Positions 36,121 to 46,997 of a stretch of DNA of 64,000 nt are shown piece by piece. Source of the stretch: Macropodus opercularis (taxonomy: Eukaryota > Chordata > Actinopteri > Anabantiformes > Osphronemidae); contig CM061104.1 of the NCBI GenBank assembly GCA_030770545.1, forward strand, positions 14,331,001 to 14,395,000, in the 5' to 3' direction. The translations under genes and the position numbers were made by a program. The notes under the pieces are model-generated. The model did not search any database. It had not been told where the DNA came from and was given only the letters and a program-made list of their open reading frames with translations. Within the stretch, counting starts at the first letter, position 1, and the number at the start of each line of letters is the position of its first letter.

Positions 36121-37706
36121 CCCAGTGTCGCTGACGGATACGGATCATGTTTCTCATGGTTTACGCTCAATTAAGGTACTGTAGTAAACGACCTATAGCA
36201 GCACTGAGTGCAAAGAAATACCTACTGTTGTGTCCAGTATCCAATAAACATAGCTACACACAAGTTGGTTCAGTGCTGTAAATGATGCAGCAACCACAGG
36301 AGGTTTGGTCATTAAGTGATATATTTATTTGTTTTTCCATTGCATATTCATTTCCATACACACAAACAGTTTGAATAACATGTATTTGGAACGGTAAACA
36401 AACACTGACAGACACTGTTCGGGCTTTACACTCACACCACCTCTGTGTGTTTCCATCAACACCAGTGATCACACGTCGCTGCACACCTGCCTCAATACAT
36501 GTGCATGTGATGTCAGCATGACACGATCCATGTACAGGGACAAAAGGATCACAAACGGAACACTGTGTCAAACACAGACTACCTTGGATTTGTGTGGATC
36601 TGAATATGATAACTACAGTAACTTTATATCTTAACATAGAATCATAGTTCACAGTTAAAAGTGGTTTGTACGTTTGAGACAGACCCGCTCACACCTTCTC
36701 ATCGAGAGTTAGAGGACAGAAAACCCTCCATGGAGTAAAGGAGCGATGCACAAATACAGACCTGTTTACTAATCGGGGAGAAGCCATGACCTACATGACT
36801 CACCAGTCACGGCTTTAACAGCTGTGCTGAGCAGAGATGACATAACATGGACTTAATCATCAGTTTTCCCTTGAAGCAAAGATAAAAGCACTTGATGCCT
36901 CACTTTCTTTTGCTAAACCCTATCACATCCCACAGCTATTTTCCTGTCTGCCTGCACCGATTTACAGTTATAACCAATCCCACAGTGCCCAAAGGCCATC
37001 ACCAGTGAAATATGTATTTAAAAGCTGCATCTGCTCAGTCAAACCGAGGCTGCTGGGCTACAAGAGCCCACTAGAGAGTGCTAGTGAACCCTACTAGTCA
37101 CCAAAGCACAACATCTGTCACAAGATTCCTTCAAGGCCTGCAATAATTTGGTGGTAAACCTTGAAATAATCTAATATTAGACTATGTCTGCGTTAAATGC
37201 AGACTTTATGCATTACTAAGTACATAGACAGCCTAGACTGTCAGTCAGTGCATATATTCAGTCCCACTGCTGGAGACTTGGAAACAGAGAAGCACATACA
37301 TGACAACACTAACGGCAAAAATTACAAACTACTGACAATATATACATTTAAAATAATTATTCTCTGTACATAAAATGTATTCAACATTATCTAATTAGAC
37401 CTCATTATCAGATGATTCTGATTATACGTCTTGATCACGCTAGTACTCGAGCAAATAAGGGGGGAGGAAAGAGCAAAGGTAGGAGTAAGATGAGATGCAG
37501 AAGAACTGGAGTTTTAAATTGATGTAGTTAAGACTGTGGTGTGAGATCTGAGTATACACCATCTCAGAATACAAGTATCTATCAAACTGAACTAGAGCAA
37601 AATGCAAATCCAAAACTAGTACAGCTTGGCAGATACAGGACCCCAAAAATGGGAAAACAAAATTGCAAATGAACGACAGAAGGATGAAAACAGAATGACT
37701 CTGTTT
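36121..37706 (-). other. necap1 3'UTR, convergent with mfap5
   Basis: Non-coding. A minus-strand AATAAA (TTTATT at 36324-36329) would give necap1 a 3'UTR of about 1.4 kb, ending some 200 bp from the mfap5 polyadenylation signal. Confidence 0.5.
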
Positions 37707-39999
37707 TCACTTTGGGGTTACGGAGTCAAAGTCTCCCCACAGGTCAGTGCTGGCTGAGGTGGTGGAGTTGGATGGAGCCACTGAGTTGGAGTTACTGGAG
37801 TCCAGGTCTAGCAAACAACCTGAGGGTTAAGATAAGTTACATAACAAATAAGGCATCTTTGATTTTATGTAAAAAATCTAGATTATATATATATATATAT
37901 ATAAATGACAAAATGTCTGCAACTTTGACTTACCAGTGTCACTTCCTCCTGCAGACGGCTGTGTGTTATGATTGGTTGATCTGGATGACGGTGGTGGCGC
38001 CAGCTTTCCCCCAGGAGGAGGCGGAAGGAGCCCGAGGCCACCTGAACTCTGCGGGCGAGACCTGTCCTTCTTCTTCGATTGCTAAGCACAATACAGACAA
38101 AAAGGAAATGTTATCTCTACAGTATTACACTGCTTTCAAGACTCAAGCAAACCTTAAAACTACTACATCTTAAAAGCAATGTTACCCCAATGTTGAGAGT
38201 AATGGTCTGGCCTTCTTTGAAGCCCAGGTCTAGTTTGGGAGTAGAGTCTGGGGCCTGAGCCTGTTTTTTGAGTTCATCTTCCTGTTTCACCCACCTGAAG
38301 CGAGAAAGGCAGAGATGAGAAAACAATAAATGGAGCTGAAAGGCCAGCGAAGTCACTGGTGATCTACGATTAACTGTGAAGTAACTGAATACTTGAAGTG
38401 GTCCTGAAGGGCGACATTGAAGTCAAAAGCATCACCTCGGTCTCCAAACCCAATACCTATGAACGCACTGTGGCCTGTGAGAGAACAGAGCACAGCAGGA
38501 AGATTTATGGAGGGGGAAGAACCAAACGTGTTCCTCTTGTCTGAGCATCATCTTCAAATACATTCTACTCTCAATTAGAAGCTCCTATATCATATTTATA
38601 GCTCACCCACCGTTGTCATCTTGGATGCGGAGCACAAAGTAACGGCTGGAGTCGCCAACTGTTTCCACTGCGATGCCAGGGTACTCCTCTACTGGTGCCT
38701 GCGCAAACAGCTCCCCTGCAGAATAGTAGAAAACGTCCACAAGTACATGGAAAATGGTCCAGAGGCTATTTAGATCACGAAACAATTAAACACTCACAAA
38801 AAATTCCCCTAGGACAGCTTTACTTTTAAAATGGGACGCGAGTTAGCATTCCTAATATAGAAACGCAAAATCATTAAGCCAAATTCGTCCCTGAACTACT
38901 CTGATAGAGATTCCAGTTTGCTTCAAAATAAACTGCGTGCTTGGACGTCAGCTGGGTCACCTTGGAAGAGATGAGTAACGGAGAGGGGGATGGTGAGGAG
39001 AAATACACACTGTGAGATGATTTACAACAGCCACAGTGCCGGTAAACAAAGGCGCTGTCCTGTCTGCTCCTCGCTCTCGCTCACCAGACACTTTGTCTTC
39101 CAGCTTCACGTAGGCCACTTTCCCCCGCGCTGTCACGCGCATGCGTCCCGTCCAGTCAGGTGCGTCCAGCTTCCAGTCAGCAGCCCTGGGCACAGAAGGA
39201 GAGACGGCGCGTTGTAAAGGAGTTTTGCTATGTTCTACTGTATATGTGAACGCAGTGTGACTCAGGCATCTTCAGACCTTAGGCTGAAACATTAAATCAT
39301 CAACCTTACTCACAATACTTCTGATCACTGGCTAACCAGTCACGTTTGTCATGGGACTCGGGCCTGCACCACTGTTGTTGCTGTAGTTAGTCAGACTGGG
39401 AGTAGCTATTAAAACAGCTCAAACATTTCAGTCAACGTGGCCTCATTCGCAATACATTATTCAACAATGTTTGTACAAATAGTTTAATATGGAGCATCCC
39501 TTATATTCATTGCCACTAAATCGACATCAAGCCTCCTGAAGTATCCACGAGCAGTTCAATGTCGCTGCTTAATGGTCGGAGAACGGAGTTTAATAACCCA
39601 GTTCTCTGTCCATTCATTTGGACTTTTAAGCAGCGTAGGCTTTATTTCACCCCTCACGCGCCACTGGGTGAAGGCACAAGCACGTAAACACACTAATCCG
39701 GCTGAGTTGTGCAGGTATAGACCATACACGCTGATTAACTAACGTTTTTCTCCACAGTGACCTTGTAAATACACAATAAAAACAACCCACACACTACGTT
39801 AGCTGAGTGCCGAGCGGGAAGGCAGGTCGCCGAGGCAACGGCAGCTCGTGGATGCTGGCTCAGACAGCTCGCGCTCAGGCCGCTGCTGCCATCCTCACCT
39901 GATCGCCCGGTTGGATGTTCTCGGTGGGATTCGGTAAACGTTGATTTCGGGTTTAACGCAGAGGACCGACTCGTAGTCGAACTGACCCTCGGTCGCCAT
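37707..39999 (-). CDS. necap1: NECAP1, clathrin-coat-associated PHear-domain protein
   Basis: Seven exons join in frame to 252 residues: 39999-39899, 39185-39085, 38715-38611, 38474-38393, 38294-38186, 38081-37934 and 37819-37707. The N-terminal PHear domain (about 1-135) reads FDYESVLCVKPEINVYRIPP, then AADWKLDAPDWTGRMRV, RYFVLRIQDDNG, and GIGFGDRGDAFDFNVALQDH, almost the mammalian sequence. It binds peptide motifs in amphiphysin and other AP2 partners. The tail has a proline stretch (GLGLLPPPPGGKLAPPP) and ends DLWGDFDSVTPK, where WGDF is a WxxF motif for the AP2 alpha ear. Function: clathrin-mediated endocytosis at synapses and elsewhere. NECAP1 is preferred over NECAP2 because of the neighbouring foxj2, aicda and mfap5. 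Confidence 0.95.
37878..37902. repeat. AT dinucleotide repeat
   Basis: About ten AT units in the last necap1 intron, roughly 30 bp beyond the donor of the sixth exon. Confidence 0.85.
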
Positions 40000-40345
40000 G
40001 TTGACTTTTGCTCTGTCGTCGAACGCCGGTGGCTGTGGTGAGACGGTGAGTGGCGCGTCCGTGCGGCGTTGACGTGACCGTAATAGACGATGTATTTGCG
40101 CACAAACAGACTGGAGAACTTAAAGTTCCATGAGATTACTTAACACCAGTCACACAAGACAGTGTCTCGTTGTAAAATGTTTTAATTCACATTATCATTG
40201 CTACACAGTTAGCAAGCAGCAGTTACTCAATGTTTCAAGCCTTGCCATGTTTTTCTCAGTTTTTTCATTCTCAGTTTAGCATCTGTAGTGATGAGCCAAC
40301 AACAACATTTAATGATACAACAAGAGAGGAGGTCGCAGCTACGCG
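40000..40345 (-). promoter_or_regulatory. necap1 promoter and aicda 3'UTR
   Basis: Only 346 bp separate the aicda stop from the necap1 start on the same strand. A CRE-like TGACGTGA (40070-40077) in a GC-rich context suits the necap1 promoter. A variant polyadenylation signal ATTAAA (TTTAAT at 40181-40186) may end aicda. Confidence 0.5.
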
Positions 40346-41813
40346 TCACAGTCCGAGAAGCTTGAAGGCATCTCTTAAGTCTTCGGTTTCACAGGGCTGG
40401 GAAGGAAAGAACGGCCGCAAGCATGATTATTAGGATGTTGTGTCAACGTTTCAGTAGTCACGTGTCATAGCTTAACTCTTAACTCTCTACCTGAAGGATG
40501 CGGTGCAGTTTTCTGGTAAGGCGAACCGAGTTTTGGTGCAGCTCATCCCACGCCTTGAAGCTGCTCTGCTTACGATCCACAAAGGTCTGCCAGCAATAGA
40601 AGAAGTCTGCAGAGATGGGAGAAAATAGGTGTTGAACATCTTGGGTGTGGTCATAACAAGGAAAACAAGTGCTTTTCCCCTGTTTAACATTCCATCTCTG
40701 CCACATGTGTTCACCTTTGTAAGTCATGACCGTGATGTGCACTCCAGCCTTTTTAAGCATCCTCAGGCCCTCCCTCTCGCGGCTGTCCTCCATGTCACAG
40801 AAGTAAAGGCGAGACACAAAGATCCTGAGGCGGAGGTTGGGGGTCTGGTTGAGGAACTGGGCCAGTCTAAGGGAGCAGTTGGCGCAAGGAGACCAGGAGC
40901 AGAACCAGGTAATGGAGTAACTGAGCCTTTTCTCTCCAGTGCCCCCGTGCCCCCAAAGACCAGGGCACAAGGCTCCTAGGTAGCGCAGGAACAGTATCTA
41001 TGGAGAAAGAGCCACATGTTGAAAGTAAAACGACCATAATCACTACTTTCAACTTCTATAGTTTTTACACAAAGGCCACACACATAATTTCATACCTCTA
41101 CATGGCAGCCATTGCGATTGCGGAGATGTCCAAAATCGAAGGTCAAGCAGTCTGGGCCCACCCGCCTCTTCACTACAAAGCAGAGGTATGTCTCACACCG
41201 GCCCCTTGCCCAGCGCACATTCTTGTAATGGTAGATGAATTTTTTTCGGGGTAAAAGTACGCTGAGAAAAAGGGAGAACACATGTCTGGTTTCTAAGCCA
41301 ATGACACTGTATTACTAATACCAATCACTCACTAGTAAAACACTGTCTCACCATTGTCAAACGGGGAAATTCAAAAATAAAAATTATGAAACCCTAATGT
41401 ACTATTCAGATGATTCGCACATATTTTATTTTTCAATAAATTGTCATAATAAACACATGTAAAGCTTGTGGTTAACCGAATAGCGGACAGTCAGAAGACA
41501 AAACATTCACTGCTTTTTCTCACTCTCAGTTTCATAACTTTTAACGCTATCGGGACACTTGCTCAACATTTAATAACTGTGAAACCTCATTTTACACTGA
41601 AGTATTGTGTCAATTATTCAAATTTCCACTTACTATCAGAGTCTGGTACAAATGTTTATACTACATAAATGTCCTAACTTTTCATTTTAATATCATTAGA
41701 GCCCTCCTTCACATCTTTGTGCAAGCAGAATAAAAATGCATCGAGCAGAAAGACATTTACAGCATATAAATAGAACATCTCCGTTTTGCTCACCTGTCTA
41801 GCTTTGTAATCAT
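40346..41813 (-). CDS. aicda: Activation-induced cytidine deaminase (AID)
   Basis: Five exons join in frame to 211 residues: 41813-41794, 41261-41096, 40997-40715, 40606-40491 and 40396-40346. The zinc site is H60 and E62 (GCHVE) with C100 and C103 (WFCSWSPCANC), so the deaminase should be active. It turns cytosine to uracil in single-stranded immunoglobulin DNA of B cells, driving somatic hypermutation. The spacing between E62 and C100 is nine residues longer than in human AID (E58 to C87), a known trait of fish AID; the extra loop holds GLWGHGGTGEKR. The substrate loop region reads FVSRLYFCDMEDSRER. The end LRDAFKLLGL is the CRM1-type nuclear export signal. Start ATG (MITKLDS) matches fish homologs. 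mfap5 and necap1 conserve the human neighbourhood. Confidence 0.96.
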
Positions 41814-41880
41814 TTCGAAAGACGCTCTTTGCTTTGTCACTCGGGTGTGGGTAATAATGGAGGTAAATGAGAAAGAGCGA

Positions 41881-41915
<35 letters not shown>

Positions 41916-44850
41916 AGAGAGAGATCAGGGGTTAAAGGGAGGGAACTGAGAAAATATACCTCTAAACATAAACATCCTGCGTACAACAGAGGCAGCTTCT
42001 GGTTGGAGGGGAAGATTTTTCAAAGTTGGTTTAGGGGGCGTGAAAAAAAAGGCACTGTACTGTGTTTAATTAGAGCTTGAATGAAGCACAATGGTGTTTT
42101 TTAAATTGTTACACTTTTAAAACTGTAACATTAATTGAGTGGATTGATTTAAATACAACCTTTCTGGCAGTAGAATAGACGTAGAAGGGAGCTTCAGTGG
42201 GAAAGCTGATTACACAACTCAGAATTTATAAATTGTCCAGAACTGAGAGCAGTGTTTGACGTAATTTGTAGCCTTAGGAGCTTTTCACAGACGTCAGTAA
42301 ACTGAGCCAATTGGCTGGAACTTTCCAAACCTTTAAGACTCATCCAGTCAATGGCTCAACTTTGTTTTTCCCAGATCAGTAAGGAAAAAAATTCCACATA
42401 CCTTCTCACCTTGATCTCATAGACACTGTCCTGTCTTTCCACATAGCTGGTCCCCCTCCTTCTCTGGGGGTCAAAATTTGGCGGGGCCGTAGGCGTTCCC
42501 AGTCATCAGTGGCCTTGACACCTACTGTGTCTTTTACTTGGATTTTCCCAAGCTGTGTCAGGCCGGGAGCAGACCTGTAATTGACCTCCTTCACTTTGTG
42601 TGTCTGCTACAATGGCTGGCCAGCTGACCAACCACACTGTGGACAAATCTCACACATTAGTCTTTGATGCCGTCATCTGCCCTTGCCAAGTCAGGATGTG
42701 TATTCTTTTGCTCATGAATTTACTTTGCTCTGTCTGTTTTAGCTCTGGCCTCGTCGGCTCACTCAGTGGCACTGCATGCAGGCATCCTGCTTTCCCATGA
42801 CTCCCCTCACCCTCTCATGCACTCTGCGGTTTGGGGAATTCACCGTTTCCCAGGGTGGCTGTTTTTGGAGCTCATCTGTGTGTACGTGCGCATGTGTGTG
42901 TTACCCATCTGTATAAGCATGTCATTAACACAGTCTATATGTTACACATCATCTGGAAGAAATCTATCTCATTTATTTTATGTGTTGTCCAAATGTTGTG
43001 AGCGATTCATGAGAGTGTGTGTCCGCACGCTGCCTCGCATCGTATTGCATTACTCCTACAGTGCACTAGGCAACAAGTCTCTGCATTTAATCTTTTGTGC
43101 ATGTCTTTTCTAGACTTCAAAAGGCTGATGAAATGCCAAACTGTATGTAACCACTTCCCACCCAGCTCTCTGGGTTCGACCACAGCTGACCAAGGTCATC
43201 TCACAGTCACACATGAGCGCTCACATGTGCGACCACGCCTCCCTGTGCACTTTATGTGTACCAGTAGTGAGGTAGCACTATAGTATAGCCAGACATGGCT
43301 GTGCATTAAACCCATAGTAAGGGGCAGAAACCGAGGATAGGAAATGCCAAGTCATACTTTCCGAACCCACTCGCCCACACCCTGCACAGACACGCACACG
43401 CACACACAGCTGTATCGTGCAGACACACATGACCACAGTTACAAACAGACTTTCTTTCCAGTGTGTGAACTCACATCTGTTTCCTGACAGCAATAATAGC
43501 TACAGATTGGTTGGGTAGCGCGGAGCTAACAGGTGTCTGCTCTTTGACAGTCATGAAGAAACAACCTGATGATGACCAAGAAGTGTGACAAGTCTTTACA
43601 AGGGGGAAATGGCCTGACCGTGCATTTACTTGTGCATGTAACTACACCGTCTTTTCCTGCTTAGCTTTTTCATTAGAGTTAATTAAAGGACAGTGATTTC
43701 CCACTACGTGACTACACTGCATGATCAAGCGTTTGCAGTACTGAGCTCATATTTATCTTCACATCAGGTGCAATATACCTCCTTAAACACGCTGACATTG
43801 AACAAACATCCTGTGGTGTTTGTCTGTGGCACAGTGATGCTATACTGACATTGTCTGAGGTTAGCAGTAAGGTAGACTCGCAATGCAGGCGTAAGGGCTG
43901 CTAACCATATTAGGTTAGCCTCAGTCTAGGGCTGTGAGCATTTTCCCACCTAGTCACAAATTGCCATTCACCTTCAAACCACACAGGAGTCAGAACACCA
44001 GGGCTGAAATCGGCCGTGCAGACAAATATAAAACGCTGATATTGAAATAGTACTTTTAAACTACTGCAAATTTTGGTCAGAGCTGCAGCCAGTTTCACTG
44101 ATACTAAACAAAGCATCTATTAAGAGGTTGTTAATTTTTTTACACTGATCATTTGTGTTAGGAGGCAGGAAAGGTTTAATGATAAATAATGTAAGAAAAT
44201 AACTGGCTCATTAGTATATGTAGATATAACCAAAACAAAATGAAAGCGAAAAAGCTAAAGAGAAGGCAGGTAACTGTGTTTTTTTGCAGACTCATGGACC
44301 TGCATACTGTACAAGAAGGTAAGTGGCAGCAGCCAGAGAGCGCAGAAACATAAAAGCAGACTAATTATGCAGATTCACATAAACCACATATACTTCCTAT
44401 ACAGTAACTGTACATCCTCCTACGCATCTGTATGGTTTCAAACACAAACACATGCCTGCTATCAAAACTGCAAAACTGCTTTTAAATGAACCACATGGCT
44501 TAGGAAACTGCGTGTTTCTCTTGTGATATTTTGGATGAACATTCTTATACTTTGTTATAAATGAGGAAACAATTGCATGCTCAAAGTCTTGTGTGTTTGA
44601 TTTTTCAAATTTATTTTGTACCAGTGAAAAGATTAAAGCAAACAGCAACAGTAAATAAATACTGATATACAGTATAACACAAATATTCAATAAATAAATG
44701 ATTAACTTAGCAAACAAATATCCAGACATGTTGTGTAAACCATGAAACCACCTTCATCAGAGATCCTGTATGCACTTATATTGTTAAGTTTAGCTTTAGC
44801 CATCATTCCAGGGCTCACTTTTTCTATTCCACGAGTCCACCATTACTTAC
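41814..44850. other. Intergenic region between aicda and nat14
   Basis: Three kilobases of aicda upstream DNA and nat14 3' flank. A minus-strand AATAAA (TTTATT at 44610-44615) is a candidate nat14 end. No further gene is supportable; a minus-strand frame at 42406-42594 has no resemblance to a known family. Confidence 0.5.
41883..41911. repeat. GT dinucleotide repeat upstream of aicda
   Basis: About fourteen GT units followed by GAGA, 70 bp upstream of the aicda start codon, so within its leader or promoter. Confidence 0.9.
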
Positions 44851-45838
44851 TTACACATCTTTGTAAAAGACCTTAGTGAGTGGGTATCCGAGAAACCCTC
44901 TCTCTGGAGTCTCCAGGTTCATCTCCTCATCATTGTCTTCATCGGTCCTTTCCCCCAACTGCTGATAACCCACTTTCCTGAAGAAGGCCTCTCCCACCTT
45001 GGAGGGGTAGGGAACGTGTGCATACACTCTGTGTGCACCATTCTCCCTCTCTTTCTGCTCCAGACTCTGGACTAGCAGCCGGCCCAAACCCTCCCTGCGG
45101 TACCAGCAGCCTGTCACCAGCCTGCAGATTCTGCTGATGCCCGCTCGTTTTTCACTCTCTCTGAAGATGCAGCCCACAATCTCTCCCTCGCAGTCCGCCA
45201 CCCACACCTGCCCCGCAGCTTGCTCCCTCTCGGGGGTTAGCTTTTCTGTCGACATCTCCTTGTCCTTGGATCCAATTCTGCGTCTTGGCTGAAGGAAAAA
45301 TGTGATTACATAGCTGCATTTTTCACAACATTAACTGAGTGAAATGACCCACCGAAAGCAAACGAGTTGACTAACCTTTCTTTTCACTTGCACCTTGCCA
45401 CTGATCCTACAATAGGGATTTTGTAAAGTTTCCTCCTGTGTCCCCCGGTAGCTGCTGCCTATGTAGTCCCAGTAGGGAAGGCTGCTGCCCAGAACCCCAG
45501 TGGACCGCGGCATGGTGATTTTGAGAAAGACAGTTAGCAGGAAGACGGGAATAGCAAGCGCCAGAATAAAGGAGTGGACAAGGCATCTCAGGATTGAAGA
45601 GAACACAGCCAGAAAGAAAAGGCAGCGTGGACGAGTGAGGATGTGGAGAATGATGCGGTTTTCTGTGCCCTCGCAGCCCTCCTAGCAAGACAGTTACACA
45701 AGTCACTACAACTGAGCTCACTGAGTCCATTACTTTACCTGAATACGTTGCACAAACCTTGATGAGGGCTTTGACCATGTCTACGTCGTCCTCCTTCATC
45801 CTCCTCAATACCACCTGATCCAACTCCAGTTTAACCAT
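44851..45838 (-). CDS. nat14: N-acetyltransferase 14, membrane-anchored GNAT protein
   Basis: Three coding exons join in frame to 274 residues: 45838-45758, 45681-45376 and 45288-44851. The N-terminus (MVKLELDQVVLRRMKEDD, then TENRIILHILTRP) and the long hydrophobic region (about 47-82, CLFFLAVF...PVFLLTVFLK) match the NAT8/NAT14 layout. The GNAT fold follows: QVWVADCEGEIVGCIF, then RREGLGRLLVQSLEQ, the acetyl-CoA-binding R-x-x-G-x-G loop, and AFFRKVGYQQLG. It ends LGYPLTKVFYKDV, close to human NAT14. The acyl acceptor is not known. An acceptor CTTTGTTTTGCAG near 45913 shows an upstream non-coding exon. NAT14 is beside ZNF628 in human as here. Confidence 0.9.
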
Positions 45839-46997
45839 GGCTGGGTTGCTGTTCAAGCTGCAGGCCTGCTGCACCAACTGAATGTGTCAAACGCCACCAT
45901 CCACACGGGGAGCCTGCAAAACAAAGTTAGAGAGGAGGATGAGCACAGGAGATGGTGCTGAGGAAGGACTTGAAATGCAGCTTATACAGGATTGTGAGAT
46001 ACTTAATCCTGCAACAAGGTTCCTACGGCTACAACACGTGGAACAGGGTCTATTTAAATTGGCAACATGTGTTGTCAACATTCACAGCAGTCAATGCACT
46101 AGACTGGCTCCAAACAGCAAAGCCCAGCAGGGATTATGGAGGATTTGAAGCATGCAGGCGTCATCTTCATTCCCTGCTACACCGCGCATCACTCAGGCTT
46201 TCATCTGATCAGTGATCATCAAAGGGTCGTGGAGAGTCAATCGGTAGAGCTCCTTCCTTATATGGTTGCTGCTTGGTGCTGCGGTCTCCTGACACATATA
46301 GACCCTTAGCTGTTGCGCTCAGCCCCGGGCTCGCTTACCTTTCACACGACGCAGCTCCGGTTAAGTTGAAAACGTGTGAAACACGCCGCCTACGCAGCTC
46401 CGCCTGCCGCGAACTCGGTGGTCTGGACGTTCGACTGAATGACCACGGAGCCGCTTCGATTCCACACAGAACGTTCTTCTGTTTTACGTCCTTTAGCATT
46501 CATTTCAGCCTATGCTAACGCCTTTTGCGTACGTATAATTCGTATCGTACAAAGGCTACGTGAATATCAACCGCTACGCAGAGACGTAAGCAGCCCTCTA
46601 AATAGTTGACCGCCTGTTCATTTATTAAGAAAAGAAACTGTAGAAGTGAAACAAACATGGCACGCGACACAATTTACTAACAGTTTTATTAATAATTAGG
46701 TACTATATATTAGCATTGTGAAGAAAGTAGGGCATGTACAACATTTATTCACAAAACATGTTTAATTAATAAACAAACAGCATCGTTTCAACTAATACTG
46801 AGGTCCATGTACAGCCTATTTGAATGTATAACATTTCTAGAATGCGGCACCATGGCATTACAACAAAGTATACGCTCATCTGCACGTTCTCGCTCATTTC
46901 CAGGAGAACTCAAACCGACTAAAGTGCTAACACGCCAGCTCATTAATAGTGAGACATTCATTCTCACACACACCCGACCCTTCACTTTGTACACAAG
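45839..46997 (-). promoter_or_regulatory. nat14 leader and promoter, znf628 3'UTR
   Basis: Contains the rest of the nat14 leader exon (to about 45912), a GC-richer stretch near 46300-46470 likely to be its promoter, and the znf628 3' end. Minus-strand AATAAA signals are at 46685-46690 and 46744-46749, giving znf628 a 3'UTR of about 250-310 nt. Confidence 0.4.
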
